This document shows positions 13,890-25,548 of a stretch of 64,000 nucleotides of DNA, piece after piece. Both the position numbers and the translations under genes were made by a program. Numbering within the stretch: the first letter of the stretch is position 1; every line of letters starts with the position of its first letter. The notes below the pieces were generated by a model, which was not told the origin of the DNA, did not search any database, and worked only from the letters and a program-made list of their open reading frames with translations. The DNA is from Sipunculus nudus. Taxonomy: Eukaryota; Annelida; Sipuncula; Golfingiida; Sipunculidae. The stretch covers positions 23,617,956-23,681,955 of the forward strand of contig CM049312.1 of assembly GCA_026874595.1 (NCBI GenBank), written 5' to 3'.

Positions 13890-16800
13890 GCCACAAACTA
13901 CTCCAAGAGGCCAGCACTGTCGTCGTCGTCGTCATTGGCAGAACCATCAGGGAGGCAGCTTTGCTGTGACTGTCGTCGTCGGCAGTGCTGCCGCCACAAA
14001 CTACTCCAAGAGGCCAGCACTGTCGTCGTCGTCGTCATTGGCAGAACCATCAGGGAGTAAGCTTTGCTCTGACTGTCGTCGTCGGCAGTGCTGCCGCCAC
14101 AAACTACTCCAAGAGGCCAGCACTGTCGTCGTCGTCGTCGTCATTGGCAGAACCAAGAGGTAGGCAGCTTTGCTGTGACTGTCGTCGTCGGCAGTGCTGC
14201 TGCCATAAACTACTCCAAGAAGCCAGCACTGTCGTCGTCGTCGTTGTCATTGGCAGAACCATCAGGGAGTAAGCTTTGCTGTGACTGTCGTCGTCGGCAG
14301 TGCTCCTGCCACAAATTACTCCATAAAGCCAGCACTGTCTTCGTCGTCGTTGTCATTGGCAGAACCATCAGGGAGTAAGCTTTGCTGTGACTGTCGTCGT
14401 CGGCAGTGCTGCCGCCACAAACTACTCCAAGAGGCCAGCACTGTTGTCGTCGTCGTCGTCGTCATTGACAGAACCATCAGGGAGGCAGCTTTGCTGTGAC
14501 TGTCGTCGTCGGCAGTGCTGCCGCCACAAACTACTCCAAGAGGCCACCACTGTCGTCGTCGTCGTCGTCATTGGCAGAACCATCAGGGAGGCAGCTTTGC
14601 TGTGACTGTCGTCGTCGGCAGTGCTGCCGCCACAAACTACTCCAAGAGGCCAGCACTGTTGTCGTCGTCATCATTGGCAGAACCATCAGGTAGTAAGCTT
14701 TGCTGTGACTGTCGTCGTCGGCAGTGCTGCCGCCACAAACTACTCCAAGAGGCCAGCACTGTCATCGTCGTCGACGTCATTGGCAGAACCAAGAGGGAGG
14801 CAGCTTTGCTGTGACTGTCGTCGTCGTCAGTGCTGCTGCCACAAACTACTCCAAGAAGCCAGCACTGTCGTCGTCGTCGTCATTGGCAGAACCATCAGGG
14901 AGTAAGCTTTGCTGTGACTGTCGTCGTCGGCAGTGCTGCCGCCACAAACTACTCCAAGAAGCCAGCACTGTCGTCGTCGTCGTCGTCATTAGCAGAACCA
15001 AGAGGAAGGCAGCTTTGCTGTGACTGTCGTCGTCGGCAGAGCTGCCGCCACAAATTACTCCAAGAGGCCAGCACTGTCGTCGTCGTCGTCATTGGCAGAA
15101 CCATCAGGGAGTAAGCTTTGCTGTGACTGTCGTCGTCGGCAGTGCTGCCGCCACAAACTACTCCAAGAGGCCAGCACTGTCTTCGTCGTCGTTGTCATTG
15201 GCAGAACCATCAGGGAGTAAGCTTTGCTGTGACTGTCGTCGTCGGCAGTGCTGCCGCCACAAACTACTCCAAGAGGCCAGCACTGTTGTCGTCGTCGTCG
15301 TCGTCATTGATAGAACCATCAGGGAGGCAGCTTTGCTGTGACTGTCGTCGTCGGCAGTGCTGCCGCCACAAACTACTCCAAGAGGCCACCACTGTTGTCG
15401 TCGTCGTCATTGGCAGAACCATCAGGGGGTAAGCTTTGCTCTGACTGTCGTCGTCGGCAGTGCTGCCGCCACAAACTACTCCAAGAGGCCAGCACTGTCG
15501 TCGTCGTCGTCGTAATTGGCAGAACCAGCTTTGCTGTGACTTTCGTCGTCGGCAGTGCTGCCGCCATAAACTACTCCAAGAGACCAGCACTGTCGTCGTC
15601 GTCGTCGTCATTGGCAGAACCAAGAGGGAGGCAGCTTTGCTGTGACTGTCGTCGTCGGCAGTGCTGCCGCCACAAACTACTCCAAGAGGCCAGCACTGTC
15701 GTCGTCGTCGTCGTCATTGGCAGAACCATCAGGGAGGCAGCTTTGCTGTGACTGTCGTCGTCGGCAGTGCTGCCGCCACAAACTACTCCAAGAGGCCAGC
15801 ACTGTTGTCGTCGTCGTCATTGGCAGAACCATCAGGTAGAAAGCTTTGCTCTGACTGTCGTCGTCGGCAGTGCTGCCGCCACAAACTACTCCAAGAGGCC
15901 AGCACTGTCATCGTCGTCGACGTCATTGGCAGAACCAAGAGGGAGGCAGCTTTGCTGTGACTGTCGTCGTCGTCAGTGCTGCCGCCACAAACTACTCCAA
16001 GAGGCCAGCACTGTCGTCGTCGTCGTCATTGGCAGAACCATCAGGGTGGCAGCTTTGCTGTGACTGTCGTCGTCGGCAGTGCTGCCGCCACAAACTACTC
16101 CAAGAGGCCAGCACTGTCGTCGTCGTCGTCATTGGCAGAACCATCAGGGAGTAAGCTTTGCTCTGACTGTCGTCGTCGGCAGTGCTGCCGCCACAAACTA
16201 CTCCAAGAGGCCAGCACTGTCGTCGTCGTCGTCGTCATTGGCAGAACCAAGAGGGAGGCAGCTTTGCTGTGACTGTCGTCGTCGGCAGTGCTGCTGCCAT
16301 AAACTACTCCAAGAAGCCAGCACTGTCGTCGTCGTCGTTGTCATTGGCAGAACCATCAGGGAGTAAGCTTTGCTGTGACTGTCGTCGTCGGCAGTGCTCC
16401 TGCCACAAATTACTCCATAAAGCCAGCACTGTCTTCGTCGTCGTTGTCATTGGCAGAACCATCAGGGAGTAAGCTTTGCTGTGACTGTCGTCGTCGGCAG
16501 TGCTGCCGCCACAAACTACTCCAAGAGGCCAGCACTGTTGTCGTCGTCGTCGTCGTCATTGACAGAACCATCAGGGAGGCAGCTTTGCTGTGACTGTCGT
16601 CGTCGGCAGTGCTGCCGCCACAAACTACTCCAAGAGGCCACCACTGTCGTCGTCGTCGTCATTGGCAGAACCATCAGGGAGTAAGCTTTGCTCTGACTGT
16701 CGTCGTCGGCAGTGCTGCCGCCACAAACTACTCCAAGAGGCCAGCACTGTCGTCGTCGTCGTCGTCATTGGCAGAACCAGCTTTGCTGTGACTGTCGTCG

Positions 16801-17653
16801 TCGGCAGTGCTGCCGCCACAAACTACTCCAAGAGGCCAGCACTGTCGTCGTCGTCGTCGTCATTGGCAGAACCAAGAGGGAGGCAGCTTTGCTGTGACTG
16901 TCGTCGTCGGCAGTGCTGCCGCCACAAACTACTCCATTAGGCCAGCACTGTCGTCGTCGTCGTCGTCATTGGCAGAACCATCAGGGAGGCAGCTTTGCTG
17001 TGACTGTCGTCGTCGGCAGTGCTGCCGCCACAAACTACTCCAAGAGGCCAGCACTGTTGTCGTCGTCGTCATTGACAGAACCATCAGGGAGGCAGCTTTG
17101 CTGTGACTGTCGTCGTCGGCAGTGCTGCCGCCAGAAACTACTCCAAGAGGCCAGCACTGTCGTCGTCGTCGTCGTCATTGGCAGAACCAAGAGGGAGGCA
17201 GCTTTGCTGTGACTGTCGTCGTCGTCAGTGCTGCTGCGACAAACTACTCCAAGAAGCCAGCACTGTCGTCGTCGTCGTCATTGGCAGAACCATCAGGGAG
17301 TAAGCTTTGCTGTGACTGTCGTCGTCGGCAGTGCTGCCGCCACAAACTACTCCAAGAAGCCAGCACTGTCGTCGTCGTCGTCGTCATTAGCAGAACCAAG
17401 AGGAAGGCAGCTTTGCTGTGACTGTCGTCATCGGCAGAGCTGCCGCCACAAACTACTCCAAGAGGCCAGCACTGTCGTCGTCGTCGTCATTGGCAGAACC
17501 ATCAGGGAGTAAGCTTTGCTGTGAATGTCGTCGTCGGCAGTGCTGCCGCCACAAACTACTCCAAGATGCCAACGCTGTCGTCGTCGTCGTCGTCATTGGC
17601 AGAACCAACAGGGAGGCAGCTTTGCTGTGACTGTTGTCGTCGTCAGTGCTGCC
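13890..17653 (+). repeat. Satellite 3,764-bp higher-order unit, copy 1
   Basis: Every variant seen here recurs at +3,764 bp. Examples are the GGCCACCACTG variant, the CTCCTGCCACAAATTACTCCA variant (given here to show identity), and the 11-bp deletion that joins AACC directly to AGCTTTGC near 15,526 and 16,778. Rare private differences exist, such as CCAGAAACTAC near 17,130 against CCACAAACTAC in copy 2. Ends are approximate. An inner stretch (about 13,450-13,880) also recurs at +1,260 bp. Confidence 0.85.
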
Positions 17654-20600
17654 GCCACAAACTACTCCAAGAGGCCAGCACTGTCGTCGTCGTCGTCATT
17701 GGCAGAACCATCAGGGAGGCAGCTTTGCTGTGACTGTCGTCGTCGGCAGTGCTGCCGCCACAAACTACTCCAAGAGGCCAGCACTGTCGTCGTCGTCGTC
17801 ATTGGCAGAACCATCAGGGAGTAAGCTTTGCTCTGACTGTCGTCGTCGGCAGTGCTGCCGCCACAAACTACTCCAAGAGGCCAGCACTGTCGTCGTCGTC
17901 GTCGTCATTGGCAGAACCAAGAGGGAGGCAGCTTTGCTGTGACTGTCGTCGTCGGCAGTGCTGCTGCCATAAACTACTCCAAGAAGCCAGCACTGTCGTC
18001 GTCGTCGTTGTCATTGGCAGAACCATCAGGGAGTAAGCTTTGCTGTGACTGTCGTCGTCGGCAGTGCTCCTGCCACAAATTACTCCATAAAGCCAGCACT
18101 GTCTTCGTCGTCGTTGTCATTGGCAGAACCATCAGGGAGTAAGCTTTGCTGTGACTGTCGTCGTCGGCAGTGCTGCCGCCACAAACTACTCCAAGAGGCC
18201 AGCACTGTTGTCGTCGTCGTCGTCGTCATTGACAGAACCATCAGGGAGGCAGCTTTGCTGTGACTGTCGTCGTCGGCAGTGCTGCCGCCACAAACTACTC
18301 CAAGAGGCCACCACTGTCGTCGTCGTCGTCGTCATTGGCAGAACCATCAGGGAGGCAGCTTTGCTGTGACTGTCGTCGTCGGCAGTGCTGCCGCCACAAA
18401 CTACTCCAAGAGGCCAGCACTGTTGTCGTCGTCATCATTGGCAGAACCATCAGGTAGTAAGCTTTGCTGTGACTGTCGTCGTCGGCAGTGCTGCCGCCAC
18501 AAACTACTCCAAGAGGCCAGCACTGTCATCGTCGTCGACGTCATTGGCAGAACCAAGAGGGAGGCAGCTTTGCTGTGACTGTCGTCGTCGTCAGTGCTCC
18601 TGCCACAAACTACTCCAAGAAGCCAGCACTGTCGTCGTCGTCGTCATTGGCAGAACCATCAGGGAGTAAGCTTTGCTGTGACTGTCGTCGTCGGCAGTGC
18701 TGCCGCCACAAACTACTCCAAGAAGCCAGCACTGTCGTCGTCGTCGTCGTCATTAGCAGAACCAAGAGGAAGGCAGCTTTGCTGTGACTGTCGTCGTCGG
18801 CAGAGCTGCCGCCACAAATTACTCCAAGAGGCCAGCACTGTCGTCGTCGTCGTCATTGGCAGAACCATCAGGGAGTAAGCTTTGCTGTGACTGTCGTCGT
18901 CGGCAGTGCTGCCGCCACAAACTACTCCAAGAGGCCAGCACTGTCTTCGTCGTCGTTGTCATTGGCAGAACCATCAGGGAGTAAGCTTTGCTGTGACTGT
19001 CGTCGTCGGCAGTGCTGCCGCCACAAACTACTCCAAGAGGCCAGCACTGTTGTCGTCGTCGTCGTCGTCATTGATAGAACCATCAGGGAGGCAGCTTTGC
19101 TGTGACTGTCGTCGTCGGCAGTGCTGCCGCCACAAACTACTCCAAGAGGCCACCACTGTTGTCGTCGTCGTCATTGGCAGAACCATCAGGGGGTAAGCTT
19201 TGCTCTGACTGTCGTCGTCGGCAGTGCTGCCGCCACAAACTACTCCAAGAGGCCAGCACTGTCGTCGTCGTCGTCGTAATTGGCAGAACCAGCTTTGCTG
19301 TGACTTTCGTCGTCGGCAGTGCTGCCGCCATAAACTACTCCAAGAGACCAGCACTGTCGTCGTCGTCGTCGTCATTGGCAGAACCAAGAGGGAGGCAGCT
19401 TTGCTGTGACTGTCGTCGTCGGCAGTGCTGCCGCCACAAACTACTCCAAGAGGCCAGCACTGTCGTCGTCGTCGTCGTCATTGGCAGAACCATCAGGGAG
19501 GCAGCTTTGCTGTGACTGTCGTCGTCGGCAGTGCTGCCGCCACAAACTACTCCAAGAGGCCAGCACTGTTGTCGTCGTCGTCATTGGCAGAACCATCAGG
19601 TAGAAAGCTTTGCTCTGACTGTCGTCGTCGGCAGTGCTGCCGCCACAAACTACTCCAAGAGGCCAGCACTGTCATCGTCGTCGACGTCATTGGCAGAACC
19701 AAGAGGGAGGCAGCTTTGCTGTGACTGTCGTCGTCGTCAGTGCTGCCGCCACAAACTACTCCAAGAGGCCAGCACTGTCGTCGTCGTCGTCATTGGCAGA
19801 ACCATCAGGGTGGCAGCTTTGCTGTGACTGTCGTCGTCGGCAGTGCTGCCGCCACAAACTACTCCAAGAGGCCAGCACTGTCGTCGTCGTCGTCATTGGC
19901 AGAACCATCAGGGAGTAAGCTTTGCTCTGACTGTCGTCGTCGGCAGTGCTGCCGCCACAAACTACTCCAAGAGGCCAGCACTGTCGTCGTCGTCGTCGTC
20001 ATTGGCAGAACCAAGAGGGAGGCAGCTTTGCTGTGACTGTCGTCGTCGGCAGTGCTGCTGCCATAAACTACTCCAAGAAGCCAGCACTGTCGTCGTCGTC
20101 GTTGTCATTGGCAGAACCATCAGGGAGTAAGCTTTGCTGTGACTGTCGTCGTCGGCAGTGCTCCTGCCACAAATTACTCCATAAAGCCAGCACTGTCTTC
20201 GTCGTCGTTGTCATTGGCAGAACCATCAGGGAGTAAGCTTTGCTGTGACTGTCGTCGTCGGCAGTGCTGCCGCCACAAACTACTCCAAGAGGCCAGCACT
20301 GTTGTCGTCGTCGTCGTCGTCATTGACAGAACCATCAGGGAGGCAGCTTTGCTGTGACTGTCGTCGTCGGCAGTGCTGCCGCCACAAACTACTCCAAGAG
20401 GCCACCACTGTCGTCGTCGTCGTCATTGGCAGAACCATCAGGGAGTAAGCTTTGCTCTGACTGTCGTCGTCGGCAGTGCTGCCGCCACAAACTACTCCAA
20501 GAGGCCAGCACTGTCGTCGTCGTCGTCGTCATTGGCAGAACCAGCTTTGCTGTGACTGTCGTCGTCGGCAGTGCTGCCGCCACAAACTACTCCAAGAGGC

Positions 20601-21417
20601 CAGCACTGTCGTCGTCGTCGTCGTCATTGGCAGAACCAAGAGGGAGGCAGCTTTGCTGTGACTGTCGTCGTCGGCAGTGCTGCCGCCACAAACTACTCCA
20701 TTAGGCCAGCACTGTCGTCGTCGTCGTCGTCATTGGCAGAACCATCAGGGAGGCAGCTTTGCTGTGACTGTCGTCGTCGGCAGTGCTGCCGCCACAAACT
20801 ACTCCAAGAGGCCAGCACTGTTGTCGTCGTCGTCATTGACAGAACCATCAGGGAGGCAGCTTTGCTGTGACTGTCGTCGTCGGCAGTGCTGCCGCCACAA
20901 ACTACTCCAAGAGGCCAGCACTGTCGTCGTCGTCGTCGTCATTGGCAGAACCAAGAGGGAGGCAGCTTTGCTGTGACTGTCGTCGTCGTCAGTGCTGCTG
21001 CGACAAACTACTCCAAGAAGCCAGCACTGTCGTCGTCGTCGTCATTGGCAGAACCATCAGGGAGTAAGCTTTGCTGTGACTGTCGTCGTCGGCAGTGCTG
21101 CCGCCACAAACTACTCCAAGAAGCCAGCACTGTCGTCGTCGTCGTCGTCATTAGCAGAACCAAGAGGAAGGCAGCTTTGCTGTGACTGTCGTCATCGGCA
21201 GAGCTGCCGCCACAAACTACTCCAAGAGGCCAGCACTGTCGTCGTCGTCGTCATTGGCAGAACCATCAGGGAGTAAGCTTTGCTGTGAATGTCGTCGTCG
21301 GCAGTGCTGCCGCCACAAACTACTCCAAGATGCCAACACTGTCGTCGTCGTCGTCGTCATTGGCAGAACCAACAGGGAGGCAGCTTTGCTGTGACTGTTG
21401 TCGTCGTCAGTGCTGCC
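17654..21417 (+). repeat. Satellite 3,764-bp higher-order unit, copy 2
   Basis: Near-identical second copy of 13,890-17,653, directly adjoining it. The few mismatches suggest recent unequal exchange, or an assembly duplication. The match fades at about 21,420-21,580, just before the array ends. Confidence 0.85.
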
Positions 21418-21662
21418 GCCACAAACTACTCCAAGAGGCCAGCACTGTCGTCGTCGTCGTCATTGGCAGAACCATCAGGGAGGCAGCTTTGCTGTGACTG
21501 TCGTCGTCGGCAGTGCTGCCGCCACAAACTACTCCAAGAGGCCAGCACTGTCGTCGTCGTCGTCATTGGCAGAACCATCAGGGAGGCAGCTTTGCTCTGA
21601 CTGTCGTCGTCGGCAGTGCTGCCGCCACAAACTACTCCAAGAGGCCAGCACTGTCGTCGTCA

Positions 21663-22791
21663 ACAGTGCATATGCATCCTTAGCATGTAGATGCATCCAG
21701 GGTAGGCAGATGCATCTGAATGAATGTGCACACTGTGAGTCCTGGATGCATTTGGGGAGTGTGTCTTCAGGTGGTGATCCTCCGTTCCCCTTGCATCCAC
21801 AGTGTTAGAAAGGTTTATGGGGAATCAACACATATATGCTACATATAAGGTTGATAGGGACATGGAGGATTCCCCGATAAATGGAGTCCGTACGTGGCGG
21901 ACTAACTTGCCTCATGAGGTATTTGTTGTTGACAAAGACATTGTAATTTATAATAACATTATACATGGATTTATACAATATTGGGAAGTATATGATAAGT
22001 GTTCGTCATTTGCTTGTTTTTTTTTAATTATTTTGATACTGTTTAAAACAATATGAAAGTAAGGTCAAATGTGTGTTCTTCAAGTCCGTTTCAGTACCAT
22101 TTTAAGCAGATCCACGTAATTAATTGTAGTCACAGTTGGTTATAACTCATCAAGTTATGTTATTATAAAATGTTTTAAAATAACTTAACAAGTGCTTTAT
22201 TTTCTTTTAAGTTCTGAAAACATGCAGTCAGTTTTGGTCAGTTCCGGTAATCAGGTAATATGAACTCAGTTTCGGTCAGTTCCTGTAGGTTCCGGTCAGT
22301 TCCTGTAAAAAGTCGAGCCCGCTCTGTTTACACTTATAAAGCCCGCCGTTTGGTTGAGAATGAAGGTCAAGGTTTTGCAATATCGGCCCGTCACAGACTG
22401 GAAGACGAAAATATCGTCCACTTACAATAACATCTTAACCGGCTCGTTCCAAAATAACTCCTCGGAATGCGTCAGCGATGGTGAGCGATAAAATAAGATA
22501 TATAAATTTTTTTTAACTTGATGACAAGTTTTTTTAGTGATAGAGAATAATGAACATTTACCCTAATATGTTTATTAGATTATTAAATCACAACGGTCTG
22601 GTATTAAACGGAAAATATTTAGGTGGGCCTCACACTTGGGCCGCTCTGAGTTTTCCGTCCGCGGACATACCAGTCTTGGCACACTGCGCAGACTCGGACT
22701 CTCAAGAGTACGACACTGCTGTCTAGGGATTGTTGGAGTCAAAATCTGACTCCAATAATGCACCGCGCGGCATCAACATGCGCGGCATCAA
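21663..22791. other. Non-coding flank of the satellite
   Basis: Starts with five spaced ATGCATCC-like motifs (21,668-21,800). Near 22,225-22,310 there is a short run of GGTCAGTTCCTGTA-type repeats, and GCGCGGCATCAACATG is doubled at 22,765-22,795. Two short open frames (21,802-22,056 plus; 22,575-22,763 minus) show no recognisable domain or codon pattern. I see no gene. Confidence 0.5.
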
Positions 22792-23400
22792 CATGTACAC
22801 TGACGGCGGAAATATACGTGGTGAACAGGAGCCAATGTAGTCCGTTAAAATGCGTTGTATTTTGTGTAAAGTAGTTATATATCATGTAAAACGAATTAAG
22901 TTTGCGACTCTTTTTCCTTATTTATGCTGAAATACCATGGATGGCGTCTTATCGGCACTGCTGGACAGTACATTCCTCCATGGTACACTTTCCGTGGTTA
23001 TGGCTGCGTTTTGTGTTCGTTAGACATCAGTGACGTCACAAAGACGTCACAGTGATCGGTCGCGCGTCACCTTCAATTGACTGACGTCATATGTTTGACT
23101 GGCCTTTTTATTATCAGTTCTCAAACAAGGAATAGTTCGTAAACGCTGTTTACAATATGTTTTGTCATAATTTAGATTGTCTCATAGAGTCATACAAAAT
23201 CAAAACAAGGTAAGGCATTACTTTTTACGCAGGTAGTCGATCGGCGGAATAACTCCTGCAACCTTTGGACAAGAAAGATTTACACTGCTTTACACGTATG
23301 AAAAATTATCACAGAAAAACATGTTGGCACGGGTACTGGGACGTATACTATATATAGGTGCATAATATATATATACGAGGCTAAACTTCAGCAAGTTAGG
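22792..23400 (+). repeat. 0.6-kb direct duplication with CRE cluster, copy 1
   Basis: Begins at ATGTACACTGACGGCGG and ends near CTTCAGCAAGTTAGGGGAACC. It matches 23,613-24,215 at an offset of about 821 bp with scattered substitutions and small indels. It contains three CRE-type sites and, 120-180 bp further on, AACAAGGTAAGG, which fits a splice donor. The two copies flank only about 210 bp of unique DNA with no coding content. Confidence 0.85.
23031..23089 (+). promoter_or_regulatory. Cluster of three CRE/ATF sites, copy 1
   Basis: Perfect palindromes TGACGTCA at 23,031-23,038 and 23,082-23,089, with GACGTCAC at 23,043-23,050 between them. TGACGTCA is the known full CREB/ATF site. Use as a promoter is inferred; no gene start is visible next to it. 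Confidence 0.55.
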
Positions 23401-23612
23401 GGAACCCAAAATTTTAGCTCAGCTGACGTCTGACTATCAGCTGATAAGTAACCCGGTACATGTGCTGTAGTGTAGTTATGGTTAATCGTCCGTCCGTTAA
23501 TTTCGTGTTAAATAATTAATACCAGGCTACACTTGTCAAGTAGTTCGGTCCTTCCCACAGTGCCCAAACAGAAGAGATTCGTTTTGAGTAGAAACGACCT
23601 CTGGCGGAAGGG

Positions 23613-24215
23613 TGCATGTACACTGACAGCGGAAATACACAAGTGGTGAAAAGGGGCCAATGTAGTCCGTTAAAATGCGTTGTATTTTGTGTAAAGTAGT
23701 TCTATGTCATGTTAAACGAATTTACTTTGCGACTCTTTTGCTTTATTTATGCTGAAATACCGTGGTTGGCGTCTTATCGGCACTGCTGGACAGTACATTC
23801 CTCCATGGTACACTGCTGTGTCTATGGCTGCGTTTTGTGTTCGTTAGAGAACAGTGACGTCACAAAGACGTCACAGTGTTCGGTCGCGCGTCACCTTCAA
23901 TTGACTGACGTCATAAGTTTGACTGGCTTTTTTATTATCAGTTCTCAGACAAGTAATAATTTGTAAACGCTGTGATCTGTTTTATCATATTTTAGATTGT
24001 CTCATACAAAATCAAAACAAGGTAAGGCATTACGTTTTACGCAGGCAGTCGGCGGAATAGCTCCTGCGTTCTTTGGACAAGAAAGGTTTACACTGCTTTA
24101 CACGTATGAAAAATTATCCCAGAAAACATGTTGACACGGGTACTGGGATGTAGTATATAGGTGCATAATATATACGGGGCTGAACTTCGGGCTTCGGCAA
24201 GTTAAGGGAACCTGC
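23613..24215 (+). repeat. 0.6-kb direct duplication with CRE cluster, copy 2
   Basis: Second copy of 22,792-23,400. Both perfect TGACGTCA sites, the GACGTCAC site and the donor-like AACAAGGTAAGG are kept. The open frame at 23,709-23,966 crosses it but has no counterpart in copy 1, so I do not call it coding. Confidence 0.85.
23855..23913 (+). promoter_or_regulatory. Cluster of three CRE/ATF sites, copy 2
   Basis: The same arrangement as copy 1: TGACGTCA at 23,855-23,862 and 23,906-23,913 and GACGTCAC at 23,867-23,874, with the same spacing. A further half-matching TGACGTCT lies at about 23,424 in the unique DNA between the copies. Confidence 0.55.
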
Positions 24216-25402
24216 TGTTTCCCCAAATCATCTTCTAGGGCTCTCGCACAGCGTAGCGTAGTAAGAGAGGACGGGTGCTAGGGCTAGGCGCAAGGCTGAG
24301 AATTACACATCGGGGGTCCCGGGCCATAAGCTCATTTCATGTATGAACCCATAACAAGAATTTGTGTAAAAGGGTTACCCAAACTGAACTAGAGTTAGGT
24401 CACTAATATCACCAGTGCGGCTGAACATGGTCAGATCCAGGATTGATTTAACGGGGGGGGGGGGGGGGGGGAAATTAAAGGGAAAGAGGCCCATGGCAGA
24501 AATTTAAAAAATAAATAATAAACTAAATGTATTTAAATTATACAATATGACTTTTTATTTTCTCATAATTACATTTATGATTATTGATTAAGTTTGGTCA
24601 CAAAAGCTCTCTCTATTCTTAATAAAATATCTATAGTTGCCATATGGGGGAAGTTCATAAAAACTGCTGCAGGTTCAATGAGGTATATATGAGGTATAAT
24701 GCAGGTATATAGGTATAAATTATCTGCTAGAAGATGTATAGATTGGCCAACCATTTTAAAACTTTTTAAAAAGTTTTTCTTTAATAATTTTTGTTGTTAG
24801 AGGTAACCGCTACAATTTTGAGTGCTATCTTAACTAGTATATGTACATCTGCAGAATTCCATCCCGGTTTCGGACTACATGACAGGGCAGTATCACACGC
24901 TTCTTCTAATGTTATATCCTGGTGTTAACCAGGCCCGGTGACTACAGCACCTGCGGGCCTTGGTGTGTAATCGTCCCCACTCCCAATAGCCATGCAATAC
25001 AATGATGTTCTTTCAACGTTTGCGTTATGGATATATAAGATCAGACGTTCACTCTTGAATCGAATGACATAAATCTATGACACCGCTCCAATCATCTCCA
25101 GGTACAGGGGAGGTCATTAGACATAGTTACAATGTCTCGTCCTCATAAATTAAGACCGTAATTTATACAATGCGTGATGAAACCCGAGTATCATTGGAGT
25201 ATGTGTAAATCAGTTACAATTGTTGAGGGTACTTGCATGATATCATCCACGACACACCGTTTATAAATCACTGATAGAAGATTACGTCGCCTGCGACGAC
25301 TTTTAACCTTGCCAAGCAAACAAAGGGGACCAAGGTACCATAAGACCTTGACTTAACCACCAACACGTGCCCTCGTCTCAATTGAATATTATGCGCATAA
25401 AA

Positions 25403-25405
<3 letters not shown>

Positions 25406-25459
<54 letters not shown>

Positions 25460-25512
25460 TGTGTGTGTGTGTATACACCCACACAAGTAACAGTTTTTTA
25501 TCAACAGAACCA

Positions 25513-25548
<36 letters not shown>
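25406..25548. repeat. Compound microsatellite (TA)n-(GT)n ... (AC)n
   Basis: (TA)n at 25,406-25,456, (GT)n at 25,459-25,473 and (AC)n at 25,512-25,540 ending in ATATATAT. The GT and AC parts are complementary and could fold back on each other. Overlapping open frames on both strands are only Tyr/Ile and Val/Cys repeats. Confidence 0.95.

Larger units (their letters stand above)
1..21662 (+). repeat. GTC-rich tandem satellite array, unit about 103 bp (about 190 units)
   Basis: A head-to-tail array fills the left third of the window and continues beyond its left edge. One typical unit runs from GGCAGTGCTGCCGCC through CAAACTACTCCAAG, GGCCAGCACT, a (GTC)n run, ATTGGCAGAACC, then ATCAGGGAGTAAGCTTTGC or AAGAGGGAGGCAGCTTTGC, and ends in TGACTGTCGTCGTC. 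Lengths are mostly 100, 103, 106 or 109 bp, differing by whole GTC triplets. Three alternative segments after AACC define sub-types. Point changes are shared between distant units, so large blocks were copied as units. All open frames here (60-170 codons) are by-products of the repeat: they shift frame at every unit and end at TAA in GGGAGTAAG or TGA in GCTGTGAC. I see no gene. The array ends at about 21,662, where a run of ATGCATCC motifs begins. A centromeric or heterochromatic role is possible but not shown. Confidence 0.97.

Noticed and set aside
83-21600. More than a hundred open frames of 60-170 codons in the satellite, with Cys/Arg-rich and poly-Ser/Val segments
   Set aside because: All are the same repeat read in rotating frames and bounded by the unit's own stop codons. 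Codon choice follows the repeat, and no start context or splice signal stands out.
1-21662. CRISPR-like array
   Set aside because: Units are contiguous without unique spacers, are far too long, and lie in a spliced eukaryotic genome.
23709-23966. 85-codon frame in CRE module copy 2
   Set aside because: The frame is broken in copy 1, shows no domain, and lies across the regulatory motifs.
22792-24215. The paired 0.6-kb repeats as LTRs of a short retroelement
   Set aside because: Only about 210 bp lies between them, without coding or primer-binding sequence, and the ends are not TG...CA. A plain duplication fits better.
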